Shown one piece after another: positions 32,650 to 45,510 of a DNA stretch of 64,000 nt (the first letter of the stretch is position 1; each line of letters begins with the position of its first letter). The position numbers and the translations under genes are program-made. Origin of the DNA: Chara braunii (lineage: Eukaryota > Streptophyta > Charophyceae > Charales > Characeae); assembly GCA_003427395.1 (NCBI GenBank), contig BFEA01000078.1, positions 1,940,321 through 2,004,320 of the forward strand, written 5' to 3'. A model generated the notes under the pieces. It did not search any database. It was not told the DNA's origin and worked only from the letters and a program-made list of their open reading frames with translations.

Positions 32650-33737
32650 CCTTCCCGACCCATTGGCGATAGGTGTTGCAGCTACTAGGGCTGCCCCAAC
32701 TCGCGGTTGCGCGGCTCGGTGGGGGCAATCCCGGGCTATGTGTCCCGGTTGATGACACGTGTAGCAGACGCTCAGATTGCGTGCAACATCTCCGGCTATG
32801 GGGGCAGGGGCCAATCCCTGCTGTATTGGGGCAGTTCGTACAATTATGGGACGCATCGATCTCATTATCGATTCTATTCGAGCATTGTGTTCGCGCTGCT
32901 CATTTTTGCTTTCTTGAATTAGGTTGACCAGTGTTTTGGTTAGCTCTAGTAAAGCGGCTGATCCGTTCGATCGTGTGGGATTTTCCACCGGTGATGGTGG
33001 GCGTAGCCATCACGGGGATGGGCATTCCCGTGATCACACTAGGAGCCGTTCGTTTAGGCACGATCTGCTCTAAATAGGTGACTGGTCCGGACACAAACCC
33101 CATACTCTCGAGCTTGTTTTGCAGCGTGGCCAACTCGACCTTGGCCCTAGCCAAATCCAACGAATCCCCTTCCCAAGGGTAATCTTCCCCTTCTAGGAAA
33201 CTAGCGGCAAACTTTCCTTCCATTTCTTCCGCGGCGGCCATAGTCCGTTGCAGCGTATGAGTGATGGGGGAGAATTGTTTACGCAGCTTCGCCCTCATCG
33301 TTCTGCTGCGGAGTCCATCGATAAATAAGTTTCTTCCTACCTGCTCTCCTCGCTCAGTTTTCACGAACATTTGATGGAATCTATTGCGGTATTCCGTGAC
33401 GGATTCGAGAGGTTTTTGAACCCGATCTTTAATCATGAAGAGAGTCTGTTTGGGATGGATATAATCAAATCGATTCAAAAATTCCCGCTCGAATGTCGGG
33501 AGATCAATCCAAACATAGGTACTAAACCAGTGATGTGCATCTCCTCCGAATCGGGCGGGGATGTTAATCTAAGCTTCATCGTTATCATACTGCTGTGCTC
33601 GGAGCGTGGCCAACCATGCCCCGACGAGATGATGTGCCGGGTCAAAAAAGGTAGAGATCAGGTGGGGCCACAGGTGCCCGTGCTTGTGGTGCAGGCGCCG
33701 ACTGAGCCTGGTTGGGATTTTGTTGATTGGTGTTCAT
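32642..33737 (-). pseudogene. gag: Outer Ty3/gypsy gag (capsid part and CCHC knuckle)
   Basis: Gag forms the particle of the outer gypsy element. On the minus strand ATG at 33737-33735 opens a Gln/Asn/Pro-rich start (MNTNQQNPNQAQSAP). A frame change in the A6 run near 33645-33650 and an in-frame TAG follow. The retrotransposon gag core then reads FEREFLNRF, LESVTEYRNRFHQMF and LFIDGLRSRTMRAKL (33490-33280). A second frame change near 32950 leads to a coiled-coil-like NLIQESKNEQREHNARIESI and a knuckle CYTCHQPGHIARDC (32766-32725). The frame then meets the hAT insertion at 32642-32649 and continues in register at 11702. All of this matches plant/alga Ty3 gag organisation. Confidence 0.85.
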
Positions 33738-33951
33738 GTTGGTCGCCTCCCGAGCACCCGACCTATTCCTTGTAACTATAGGATCGCGTCGCAGCGCACT
33801 CCGTTTTTTAAGGCATCCTCTTTTAGCCAGGTCGCTCTACACTAATTACCCACCTGTCACCCTGGAGCCCGCCACGTTTCGCTCCGATACCAACCTCACA
33901 CCCAACGGGACTTCCGGATCGGAGTGGGATAGGGGCACGAAAGTGCGAAAT

Positions 33952-34054
33952 TGATTGATTGATTGTATGTGTGTCTACGTGTACATGTGGGTGTGTGGGT
34001 GTTGGTGTGTCGGTGTGGGTGTGGGTGTGTGTGTGTGTCTATGTGTGTGTGTGT

Positions 34055-34095
<41 letters not shown>

Positions 34096-34112
34096 TGTGT
34101 ATATGTGTGTGA
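33952..34112. repeat. (ATTG)n and interrupted (TG)n microsatellite
   Basis: A short ATTG run is followed by about 145 bases of TG/TGTA/TGTC repeats. Confidence 0.95.
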
Positions 34113-35478
34113 AGAAGTGCAACAACAACCATAGCAACCCGAAAACATGGGAACCTCCACCTTGATCCATTCACATGCTGCTTGCACTGCACTACCCATC
34201 CGTAGAATTGACGAATGCCACGAACCAACAATCCCCACAGACAAGACCAAAGGAATAAAGTGGGTCCCTCGAACAAAGAACATGTGAGATTGATGGCAAG
34301 GCCATCATCATCATTGGCATAATAGCCAGCACCAGGTGTTTTCCTTCGTCCGTCGCCGATACCCATGGAATGTCATACGAAGGCTACAAAGGCAAGACAC
34401 ATAGTGAATGACAACAAGCAACAAGGCATTAGACAACAACCAATTGCACAAAGGGTGGATGGCATGGGGGAGGCGGGTGGGCAGACAAACAGCACAAGGC
34501 AACAAGCGAAGAGACATAAAGAGCCAAGTTGAAAAAAAGGGAGCGAAAAAAATAAAACAATAAAAAGTGATGATGACAGAATGTTTCGTCGGAATTGCAC
34601 CGACACATCAGGAGGCTGAACCCTCAACAAACTGCGGAGTACCGGTTTTGGATGTTTTAGGTCATGAACCCTTTGACCCTTGTTGAAGGCAGATTGCCCA
34701 CAAGCGGAACATAGCAGCGAGCGGCACCCGTGTGAAGCATCAGGCAACACACCCGAAGCCACTCAACCGCACAACACCGAAGACGACTGCAAGGAACAAC
34801 ATGTCAAACGGCGGACGGCGACAAGAAACAACCCTGCGAAGCACCAAGCAATGCACCAGAAGTCACTCAACTGCAGAACGACACAGACGGCTGCAAGGAA
34901 CAACACCGCAAGTGGAGGCACAGCACAGCGCCCGTGTAATGAAGCACAAGGCAACAACCACACGACCACCACACTGCACGACACACAAGTAAGGAACCCA
35001 ACACGCACGACACATAAATGGACAGCTTGGAAGCAGCGCGGCGAAGCACAAGGCAACATGACTACCACAACTAGACTGCACAGCGAACGTAACAGCACAC
35101 AACAAACAACACGTGACTCAAGCGGGATAGGCAGCAAGGCAACGGTGACGCTCAGACAGCATAAGGCAGCCCACACATCCAATACGGAACAAAGCAGCAC
35201 ATGACCTACTCACATCACGGGCAAACACCGCAGACTGTTGGTTCCTACCACCCAATGAGCCAGGGAGTCACTCCACCCAACATCTGTCATCATCGACAGG
35301 CAACACAAACGCCCCGAATCGGGCAGCCCCCCTAAGAATGCGGTTGGCACTCCAAACGAGGGACCACCGACTGTTTGGCACTACTTAAGGGTGCTCAGTT
35401 GGGCACACAAGAGACATTAGAAAAAATCAGAGGAAGAACAGACAACAGAGAAAAAGACTGGAAAACATAAAACTGATT
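34113..35478. other. Unassigned, CA/AAC-rich plus strand, no gene recognised
   Basis: From about 34330 the plus strand is rich in ACAACA, CAAGGC and GCAACA words with little T, which makes long but meaningless frames on both strands. No domain motif was seen. Confidence 0.45.
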
Positions 35479-35563
35479 GTGTGTGTATGTGTGTGCGTAT
35501 GTGTGTGTGTGTCGGCGTGAGGATTGGGAGGCCCTCCTCCAACAATCAATCAATCAATCAATT

Positions 35564-35621
<58 letters not shown>

Positions 35622-35638
35622 CCAATCAACCAATCAAT

Positions 35639-35672
<34 letters not shown>

Positions 35673-35707
35673 GAAAACAATCAAACAACTTTTTTTTTTT
35701 TTTTTTT
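35479..35707. repeat. (TG)n, (AATC)n and poly(T) simple repeats
   Basis: A short TG array (35479-35513) is followed by about 130 bases of AATC repeats (35545-35672) with AACC variants, then a T17 run. Confidence 0.95.
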
Positions 35708-35848
35708 CACACACCAAAAATAACACTCCCAACTTTTTTTTACTTTTTTCTGTTCGAGGGGGTAGGGTTGAGGTTCTGGAAACTCAATCCACAATCCTGA
35801 CCCCCAACCCCCTCTCCCCTCGGCAGCCACGGGCCGCCACAAACAGCG

Positions 35849-38036
35849 GTCGTCACGATCATGACAAAAACCTTGAATTTATTATGTAGAACGTGGTAAC
35901 TAGGGTTCGACCTACTGGGCACAAACCAACTAGTTCCTAACTTAAAAGAATGCAACAAAACAGCAACACTCACGTATGGACATGATGCCATTGTTCTATG
36001 CACGACTTATGACGTAAAAACATATTCTCGACTAGGAACACAGACATGTCATGAACGTCATACAATGGATACAAAGTATAGGGAATGACAAAAGGAAAAC
36101 CCATTTATGTTATAAAATAAGAGGAAAAATATGAATTTCGGAAAAGCAAATTGAACGTACGGATGAAAAACAATGAAAATTGAGATATTATGTGATCAAC
36201 TGTACTTTGCTACTCAACATGCATACTTAAAACACAAGGCACACTGCTACGACAAATCGAAGGTTTACCTACAGGAAAAGGATATAGTCCACCAATCTCA
36301 AACATGGTTTGCGCTTATGACGAACGGAAATGGCGTTCTTAACTCGGTACAAATCAGAAACTCCTACATGAGATGAGAATCGTCGATGATGTAATGATAG
36401 TAAGTATTGCGAATCGAAACAACGTGGAAATTGAAAAAGCATGTTGCAATTCATTCGTTAACTGTTATCACTCATCACTAAAATTGAAATCCATATCAGA
36501 TGTGGAAAGTACACAATGAAATTACCTAGAAACAAAAATCACGATGATGGATCATGAACCCCTCATGAAATTTACACATAAACTTAAGAATGAAGCTACA
36601 CTCCAAGAGGGGTTGTTAAGCTTTCTCTCTCTTCGGTCTATCCGTCATTTGAGGAGTGTCAGCTCCGTGAACACGAAAGTGTTGACAATCATCAACATTT
36701 TCCACAAAATGCTAATGAACACATATGACAAGAACGATTTGTCCGCCGTACTGAAGATATATTATACCAAACTGGAATTGTTGAAAATACCCTTGAAATA
36801 CAACAGGATCAGTGATTCTGGCCTTAATCAGGAACAGTACCGAGAACACAGTTCGAAATATCTTCTTAGAGTTTGAAAAAAAAAAAACAGAACGCATCAG
36901 TAAAATAAAGTCAAATAAAACAAAAAGAGAAAATAACACAAAAAGAAGAATGAAAAAACTCCCTCAACAGAACACAGATAACTTGAAAGGACTGAATAGT
37001 CAAAGTACCAAAGGCTGTAAAACAGATACGGCAACAAAAACCTCTCATCAAAATACCAAAAGAATCACGCACAGCGATGTGGAATATAAATACACCATCG
37101 GAATTCAACTTAAGGTGAAATAAGATTTCCCGAAAGCAAGAGTTTAAGAGCATACGACCTCAAGATAAGGATTTTTGGAACACGTACCTACCAACGAAAC
37201 AAATTGTTCTCCAAGCTCGAAAGTTAAGCCGAGGCAACACTCAGATGACGGAAGCAAAATCTAAATTTCATAAATACAAAAATAAATACTAGAACATCAC
37301 GAACGAAGTAGGAATTCAAGGATACGTACCAAAATATTTAAAGGGATATAATGACGTTATTTTCTAATTTCAAATACCGGATTTTGAAATTCATATACGA
37401 AAAAAACGAAAAAGAAAAAAACAAAAGCAAAATACCCGAAATTCAACCAATACGACATTAGGATGACGAACAAAGAAGGAATTTGAGGATATGTACTATG
37501 ATATTTGAGGGGATATAATAACGCAATTTTCGAATTTTGAATTCCAGATTTCGTATTTCACACACGATGAAAAAGAAAAGGACCAAATGGAAGGTTACCT
37601 AAAACATCACCCAGGAACTTCAGGAAATATGAATACGAAGAACATTTTCGGAAATGAACCTATTGGCACTTCACGACCACAAGAACTTCAGCAGCAACGA
37701 CAAAAGTGCTTCAAGGGCAGAAGACGCTGTGTAGGTTCAGAGAAGGAGGATATTCTGATGAAAATGCGACGACAGATGCATCTGAACAGTGAAAGTTCAA
37801 CGACGCGATGATGACATGATGATGAGAGGACACTCCGGGGAGTGGGGTTCAGTTGGACGAGAAAGTATTCGGACCAAAGGGTATATATATTGTTGATACT
37901 GGTTGAAAGGATTACCTGAGCCTTGAGGTAGAAGGGTACTCGCGACTGTTCCGGCCGCACGCGAGGGACATGACCTGTATTTTGTGAATTTCAAAGTAAA
38001 GCCTCGTACGTGTTGTCCAATATTGCAAGTGTGTAT
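35849..38036 (+). repeat. ~2.2-kb direct repeat, copy A
   Basis: Collinear and highly similar to 41001-43260, from CCTTGAATTT-TTATGTA to CCAATATTGCAAGTGTGTAT, with many small substitutions and indels. It is AT-rich and has no frame conserved between the copies. Inside it, a unit with GGGATATAATAACG and GAATTCCAGATTT-like sequence is repeated (about 37313-37450 and 37480-37590). Together with copy B it brackets the SAP/GIY-YIG gene. It could be an LTR, a PLE-type terminal repeat, or two copies of a dispersed repeat. Confidence 0.85.
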
Positions 38037-38379
38037 ATCAAGGCACGGTTCTTTGAACTTGCAGGAAGCACCTGTGGAGATCGGCACTGACTGCAGGTTG
38101 GTAGACATCTCCCTTTGAGTTTACATGTGTGTTTTTTTTGTCTTCACAACTGGTGAATAAGTGGTTGCAGTTGCACGAATTCGTGGAGTTTTTTAGATGG
38201 CTATACAGCTGGATATTGATAGACGCATTTATTTGCGATTGGAGATTCATTATGTTATTTGCTCATAATATGGTCTATTTTGCTCGTATTATATGAACCT
38301 TTTTTTTTTGCATTGCATTGCTCAAACTATTTTCATAATTTCCTATGCATTATCTGATCCGTTTTCTCAATTGGCGTTT

Positions 38380-40195
38380 TGTGGAGACACTACTCCCAAG
38401 TTACCAAGTACTCCAGGGAAAATAGCATGTTCGTGCTCATCGTCGGCAAGACGGTGGCGCAGGCGTCCCTCATCATCATCATCATCATCATCATCACAAG
38501 GAAGGAAGCGAACAAACGGGGAGATCCAAGACTTCACGAGACCGCCGACACAGATCATGGTTGACATCAGTGAGGAGAAGAAGAGCTGAATCACACTTGC
38601 CAAAAAAATTCGGTCGAAAACAATGGGAACAATGGCGAAATGGTTTCCCTCCACCTGGTAACCGAGCGTGGTTTACTACTGATCTCAAGAAGGAGATAGT
38701 TTCAATGCGAAGGGAAGTGGAGAAGATGAAGAAGATCATTGAACAATTGACAACAAGTTAGCAGAAAGCAAAAAGTGCCCACTAGCGAGGAAGGGAAACA
38801 ATAACGAGAATACGAGCGAAAAAAAACAGGACCCGGGGAGGAGAGGACAACTAAACTACTTACGGCAGGAAAACTCAAGGTTATGATCGACAGAGCTCTG
38901 GAGTCTGCATAACCAAGAAAAGAGGTGGGCGAGTAAAGTAAAGTCAGAAATACACAGACAAGAATAAGTGGGGCGGATATAGCTGGCACAAAGAAAGTCC
39001 AGAAGATGGTTCCGAAAGTGCGAAGAAATGTATACGAAATCAAGTTGATGAAATACGATGTGGTTGCAGTCAAAAGGTGCTTTGAAGAAGATGAACGAAC
39101 CAACCAGAACCTGCACACCGCATGTATCATCAACAGTTAATCCTAACCACTTTCAAGGCTCCATGACGACAGGCGCACCGACATTAGTGCATGTCAACAG
39201 GAGTGCACCAAGTCGATCATTTGTACCACATCCGAAGCGCGGGAGGACGAAGAACGAACGACCTACCAGAGCAGCTAAGGCAAAGAGGAACATAAATTTT
39301 GGATTAGAACCAATAACGGATACACAGCTTGTAAGGCTCCACTACACGGACCTGCAAAAGTTGTGCAAGATCCATGATATCAAGTAGAAAAACAAATCGC
39401 AGGTTATGGTTGCCCTGTTTAAAGTATCCAAACTCGTGACATACAAAGGGAGGGACTTCAATCATGATTCCGATTTTAAAACACGAATCTACCCGAAGGA
39501 CATGAAGCGGGATGCCTAAAGCCATGACGACAGCGAAGAAAAAGACTTAGACTCCTGCGACGATGGTGACGACTCATCACCGACATCATCTAGTGACCAA
39601 GACATTTCGGGAAGGGAGAACGGCCAGAGCCGACGTGGGGTCTTACGAATAGGCTAAAGTTGATGCATATACATCGTGTAGCGTTAAGGATAGAGCTATT
39701 TGTAAGTACTAAGCAAATGAAAAACTGCTCAAAGAGTAATAAATTATACAGACAATTGCTTATATCATTAACTATTGATGACGACACTCCATGGGCAGGA
39801 TCCTTTGTAGACCTTTGGACAACTCGGCATACACGAGTAAATACACTTCTAGACGGCGTAAACACAAATCACTGTGTATATGTACTCACTTCGCCTTGGT
39901 GTAGTCAGTTTTACAAAGGAAAGACAAGACTGCGACCACATAATAGGTGGTGTGAACATCTCAACCTCGCTCGGGCGATTGGAAAAGGGGTACAACGAAA
40001 GCTATATAGCTAGATACGAAAATTCAATTGGCACAAGTACATACTAATATTACCAGTATGAACAAGGGTGAAGTCCGAAGTATCCTCGACGGAAGAGACT
40101 TTCATGAGCATAACAAATCCTTATCTAAACACATGGGGAACGAAAAAAAAACAACGAAAGAAGAGAAATTAAAAATGAGGAAAAAAATCAGGGAT
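38380..40195 (+). pseudogene. Decayed NRAWFT / SAP-like / GIY-YIG nuclease-like protein
   Basis: Fragments appear in order across several frames. First a Ser/Arg-rich stretch over an (ATC)n run (38471-38497), then PPGNRAWFTTDLKKEI (about 38651-38700) with a coiled-coil EMRREVEKMKKIIEQL-like helix, then a charged broken region. A SAP-like segment LVRLHYTDLQKLCKIHDIK (39329-39384) continues past a TAG, and an acidic SDQD region follows. Last is a GIY-YIG-like domain: CVYVLTSPWCSQFYKGKT (39873), RWCEHLNLA, then past TAG 40011 IRKFNWHKYILILPV and past TGA 40059 PYLNTWGTKK (40119). GIY-YIG domains are endonucleases of mobile introns, Penelope-like elements and repair proteins. No reverse transcriptase is present here. 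In Chara I recall similar SAP/GIY-YIG proteins, unverified. Confidence 0.6.
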
Positions 40196-40656
40196 AAATG
40201 CATATTTTCGAGATCTACAACCTTATGTTTTGTATTTTATTTTTTGAGTTTTTTTAATATTAAAAAAAAAATCAAAAACATAAAAGAAGAAAATAAAATA
40301 AAATGAAATGGGTAGGTTTTTCTTTTTTTTCACAGAGATTTTCTTGCAGGCAAAAACTTAACAAATGATATAATAAAAAATATACTATTGTAGATATTTT
40401 AGAGAGCTACGACCCGATATTTTTAATTGTTTTTTTAAGTTCATATATTTTTTTAAAAATAAAAAACAAGAAAAAAAAGACGCTCACGAACCCCCGCCAA
40501 TCCCCCCCCCACACACATACGTATATGCCCGCCCGTGCACACACACACACACACACACACAAATAAACACACACACAAATACACATACAAACACAAACAC
40601 ATGCAATACACATACATGAACACACACGAACACACACATGAGCACACACACATGCG

Positions 40657-40746
<90 letters not shown>

Positions 40747-41000
40747 GAGAGAGAGAGACAACCACCACCCTCCCCCCATCAAAAAAAAAAATCACCACCA
40801 ACCTTCCAACTTTCTTTTTCTGCGGAAATGCTCCCATGACATCCCGTGCCCTCGCGCAACCCCATGACGTGCGCGCTATTTTTTTGACAAGCGTGCGCGC
40901 CTTAAAACACTTTGAGCACATTTGAGCGTGGGGGGGGGGTCCTTAAGCGCACGTGCCCTCGCTCACGCACGCTCGAACGGTTTCATAGCCCTAGCATAAA
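40196..41000. repeat. AT-rich tract, then (CA)n-(GA)n compound microsatellite
   Basis: 40196-40480 is A/T-rich with poly(A)/poly(T) runs. 40537-40691 is a CA array and 40699-40759 a GA array. A short GC-rich unassigned part follows to 41000. The frames here are products of the repeats. Confidence 0.9.
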
Positions 41001-43260
41001 TGATTTTGTCCAAAGCCTTGAATTTCTTATGTAAAACGTGGCAATTAGGGCTTGACCTACGAGGTACAAACCAACTAGTTCCTAAATTGAAAGAATGCAA
41101 CAAAACAGCGACACTCACGTATGGACGTGATGCCACTGTACTATGCACGCCTTATGACGTAAAAGATATTTTCTCTGAGTCCAACTAAGAACAAACACAT
41201 GTCATGAACATCATACAATGGATACTAAGTATAAAGAGATACAAAAGGAAAATTCATCTATGCTATAAAATGGGAGGAAAATATATGAATTTCGAAAAAG
41301 CAAATGGAATGTTTAGATGAAAAACAGTGAAAATTGCGATATTATCTGACCTACTGTACTTTGATATTCAACATGCATACTTCAAAGCACAAGGCACACT
41401 GCTACGACAGATCAAAGTGTACCTATAGAAAAATGATCTAGTCCACTAATCACGCTGATGACGAACAAAATTTGCGTTCTCAAATCGGTATATATCAGAA
41501 ACTCCTACATGTGATGAGAATCATCGATGATGTAAATGATAGTAATTTTCTGAATCGAAACAACATGGAAATTGAAAAAACATGTCTCAATTTATTCGTT
41601 AACTGTTATCACCCATTACGAAAATTAGAATCCATATCAGATATGCAAGATACACAATGAAATTACCTTGAAACAAAAATCATGAAGATGGATCACAAAC
41701 CCCTCGTGAAATGTACGCATAAACTTAAAAATGAACCTACAGTCTAAGAGGGGTTGTTAAGCTCTCTCTCTCTCTTCGGTGTCTCCGTCATTTTCGGAGT
41801 GTCGGCTCCCTGAAAACGAAAGTATTCACAATCATCGACATTTTCCACTGAATGGTAACGAACAGATATAACATGAACGATTTGTCTGTCGTATTGGAGT
41901 TATATTGTACCGAGCTGAAATTTTTGGAATACCCTTGAAGAGAACACAATCGAGGATTTTGGCCTTTATTTGGAACTGTACAAACAACACAGTTCGACAT
42001 ATCTTCTTAGAGTTTCTAAAGAAAAACGTTAGAATGCATTGGTAAAATAAAATAAAATAAAATATAACAAAAATAGAAAACAACACAAAAACAAGGGTAA
42101 AAAAATGAACTAGCAAAACGTTCCCTCAACAGAACATAGATAAAGGAGTGAACAACGAGAGTACCCAAGGATGAGAAACAGATACGGCAACAGGGACCTC
42201 TCCTCAAAATATCAAAAGAATCGCGAAAAACGATGTCGAATATAAAGACACGATCGTAATTTAAGTCAAGGCGAAATAATATTTTTTGAAAGTAAGAGTA
42301 TACGAGCATATGACCTAAACACAAAGATCTTCGGAACACATACCTACCAACAAAACAAATTGTTCTCCAAGCTCGAAAGTTGAACTGAGGCAACACTAAG
42401 ATGCTGGACGCAAAATACAAATTCGGAAATCCAAAATTTAAGAATACAAAAATAAATAATACAACATTCACGAATAAAGAGGGAATTTGAAAATACGTAC
42501 CCAAATGTTTCAAGGGATATAATAACGTTATTTTCGAACTCTGAATTTTGGATTTTGTAAGTTACATACGAAGAAAAAGAAAAAAAAAATGGAAACAAAA
42601 TGCTTGGAAGTTCAACCAATACATGACTTTGACAACAAAAGCAAAATATGAATTTCAAAATCCAAAAAATTATAAATAAATAAAATTATATTCATGAACA
42701 AAGGAGTTCGATGATACATACCAGAATATTTCAGGGGATATAATAACGTAACTTTCGAATCCCGAATTCCAGATTTTGTATTTCACATACGAAAAAAAAA
42801 AAAAAACGAAATTGAAGGGTACCTAAGACTGTCACGGAGGGACTTCAGGAAATATGAATACGCAAAACATTTAAAAAAATGAACCTATCGGCAGTCAACG
42901 ACCACAAGAACTTCTGCAACAGTGACAAAATTGCTTCAAGGGCAGAAGACACTGTGAAGGTTAAGAGAAGGAGGAGATTCTGACGAAGACGCGACAACCG
43001 ATGTATCAAAACAATGGAAGTTCAATGTCGAGACGAAGACATGATGATGAGAGTACATTGTGGGGAATAGGGTTCAGTTGGATAGGGAAGTATTTAGACC
43101 AAAGGGTATAGTATTATATATTGTTGATAATGGTTGCAGAATTACCTAAGCAGAGAGGTAGAAAGGTAATCGCAACTGTTTTGGTCGCACGCCATGAACT
43201 TGACGTGTATTTTATGAAAGTAAAACCTCGCACTTGTTGTCCAATATTGCAAGTGTGTAT
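41001..43260 (+). repeat. ~2.2-kb direct repeat, copy B
   Basis: This is the second copy of 35849-38036 in the same orientation, 5.15 kb downstream. The similarity starts near CCTTGAATTTCTTATGTA and ends at CAAGTGTGTAT, where a CT run begins. Internal units with GGGATATAATAACG occur at about 42490 and 42735. Confidence 0.85.
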
Positions 43261-43797
43261 CTCTCTCTCTCTCTCTCTGTGACTTGTCGCCTAACAATGC
43301 TGCAGAGTCTACATGGCAAGGGTAATCCTCTTCAGATAGTCTGTTAGAGGCACTCTGCGTGAAATCGATCCTGAATTTTTGACAATGGTGGCAGCATGTT
43401 GTGTTGCAACTCTTCCTAAAAAACAACATAAAAAAGAGAGTTATAGCAAGTTCATACTGACACTCCTTCATACAAAAAGTTGTAAAGCATAGCAGAAACA
43501 CACCCACACACACCCACACCTACACACACACACACACACACGCACACACACATACACACACAGGCCAGTTCCATAATGATATCTCAAGGTCGTTGACTTT
43601 CGTGCTCTATATAACCGCCCGTTCATTGAACGTGGGTTTTCCGCTCAACAATTTTTGAACGGAATGAACACACATTCAATGAACGTGACCGAACGTGCCG
43701 TTCAATTCCATTATTAGTATTAAAAAAAAAAAAAAACTCAGCCTACAACGTTTAGACGCGCACTTATGGAGAAAGACAGAGAGATTGAGAGCACCAT

Positions 43798-43862
<65 letters not shown>

Positions 43863-44473
43863 CTCTTTAAAAAAAAATAAAAAATTGAATGACGTTCAAT
43901 TTTAAACTCAAATTTCAATCCGCGTTGAAACGTGAATTTGAACGAGAACGAGCGTTCACGGCGTTCAAATGGTTACATAATTCTTGCTTTTTCGTTTCTA
44001 TAAAGAAGAGCCAGCACACATGAGCAAAATCGAAAGCACACCATCTCCCCGACATCCTCCCCACGCGCAAATGCTTATGCTTGGCGGTAGCCATAGCTGC
44101 GCTAAGGGAGGATGTCGGGGCGCCAATGCTTGGGTGATCATAGGATAACAACAACGGTGAGGACAGGTAGTGTTAGCTGGCGATGGCCGATGGCCACACT
44201 CCGGGTACTGGTGGACAACCTCAAATTTCTGCAAAACTATTATGCTATTGACGTGGGTTCTTCGAGTGCCTTCAATTTGGAAAAAAACATGTTTTTTTAA
44301 CATGTTGTTGTGAGACATGGATTGCAGGGCTAAATATGTTTTCTAAAAAAAATAGTTTTTTCTTGTCTTGTTGTGACACTTACACTCGAGGTATAAATTT
44401 TGTCCTCAAAATTAGTTTACGAAATAACATAGAGTATAATTTGGCAAAATGGACTTTCGCTTTGGTCCAGTTT
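43261..44473. other. Simple repeats and unassigned sequence
   Basis: (CT)n lies at 43261-43278, (CA)n at 43505-43561 and (GA)n at 43798-43862. Between them, GTTCAATGAACG-type words recur (43618-43975), giving many small inverted motifs. CCCCGACATCCTCCC (44047) pairs with GGGAGGATGTCGGGG (44106). No gene was recognised. Confidence 0.6.
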
Positions 44474-45510
44474 TCACGAAATGCATGTTGAACGAGAGTG
44501 GTATTTATTCAGGCGTCCTAAACAATCCCATATTCGGTCCTTGCAATCGTCATTCTCTGCTTTCGTAGCAAATCTTACAACTGTTGAAAATGAAAGTTCA
44601 TCATGCGAGAGTTCTCGCAGAATACTCTTCTGCTTACCCTTGCACAATCGATCGATAAATACGGTGCACATGTCCACCTTGCACAATATCTCCTTTTCCA
44701 TCAGCATTCGCTACATCTTTTCGAATCTATAGTCAAGTGCTAGGAGACTCTCATCCTTCAAGTTTTCTTGAGTGAGTGGCTCCAGATCGTGAATAGTGTA
44801 TCTAATATCCTCATCACTAAAACGTTGGTACAAATTATCCTTGTAAGTTTTCCAGCATCGATCTCTTGGCTTCTCAATCTTAGCTATGTTGACGACATTT
44901 GAATCACAGTTGAAAGCTAAGTTATGAATAATCTCATCTTCGTTCCATCGACTCCTATACGCATAGATCTCCTACTTCTTAAGATATTTTGAGATACCAT
45001 AGCCTCCGAAAATGGACGGTGGAAGGTCAAACTAAGGACGCTAGTACGAGATAATGTACCTATCCCTCCTATCATATGGAAGGGTGTAGGACTCCCCTGT
45101 CTCTCGATTGGAAACAAGTTTCGGTGGATTCCTATCAAATGTCGTATCATATTTTTATAAGTCTCGCTTTCTCTCATAGCAATCTGTCCAAACATTTTTC
45201 GTCAAGTCATTTTTCCGCGAATCACTCCCCCTCGAATCATCATGCTCATCATCTCTCATATGATTACACCAGATCAGATCATCTCCCATCTATCTTCGCT
45301 CCCGGGAAGGGATCTGTTTCTGTTCGTAGTCCGGTACAATCGCCGAAGGTTCGGTCCTGGACTTCTCACGTAACGGGGCCGTAGCCTGCATCTGTAACAT
45401 AACTACTTGTGCATTTGTCACTTCAGGCTCACGATCCCTAGCCTGCTCAACAAACCGTAAGAGAGTAGCCTGACTAATGCGTTCTTTGAGCTCACGGAGA
45501 GCCGGAGTAG
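44474..45510 (-). pseudogene. gag: gag remnant related to the giant element's gag
   Basis: On the minus strand a frame runs LKERISQATLLRFVEQARD (about 45500), SRERR, NDLTKNVWTDCYERKRD, then (in shifted frames) FGGYGISKYLKK, YRSRWNEDEIIHN, WKTYKDNLYQRF, DIRYTIHDLEPL, LKDESLLALDYRFEKM and CTVFIDRLCKGKQ to a stop at 44474. Order and spacing of W-DxI, F-x-DxxxYxIxDL, DESLL, R-x-EK and C-x-F-x-x-x-L match the gag at 22290-22760. Several stops and frame changes are present. No pol follows on its downstream side. I infer a truncated relative of the giant family. Confidence 0.55.

Noticed and set aside
31630-32752. Open frames of 270-350 codons across the 31.7-32.5 kb region
   Set aside because: They consist almost entirely of N from the assembly gap.
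33896-34366. His/Thr-rich frame around 34 kb
   Set aside because: Translation of the (TG)n microsatellite.
34680-35204. Thr/Asn/His-rich frame of 174 codons
   Set aside because: Low-complexity CA/AAC-rich DNA; overlapping frames of similar length on the other strand; no domain.
35545-35672. Regular short repeats that could suggest a CRISPR-like array
   Set aside because: Pure AATC tetranucleotide repeat without spacers, in eukaryotic DNA.
38367-38654. Poly-Asp/poly-Ser frames at the (ATC)n run as separate genes
   Set aside because: Products of the trinucleotide repeat. Only the plus-strand context leading to the NRAWFT segment was kept, as part of the decayed gene.
40407-40925. Cys/Val-rich and His/Thr-rich frames around 40.4-40.9 kb
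   Set aside because: Direct translations of (CA)n and (GA)n microsatellites.
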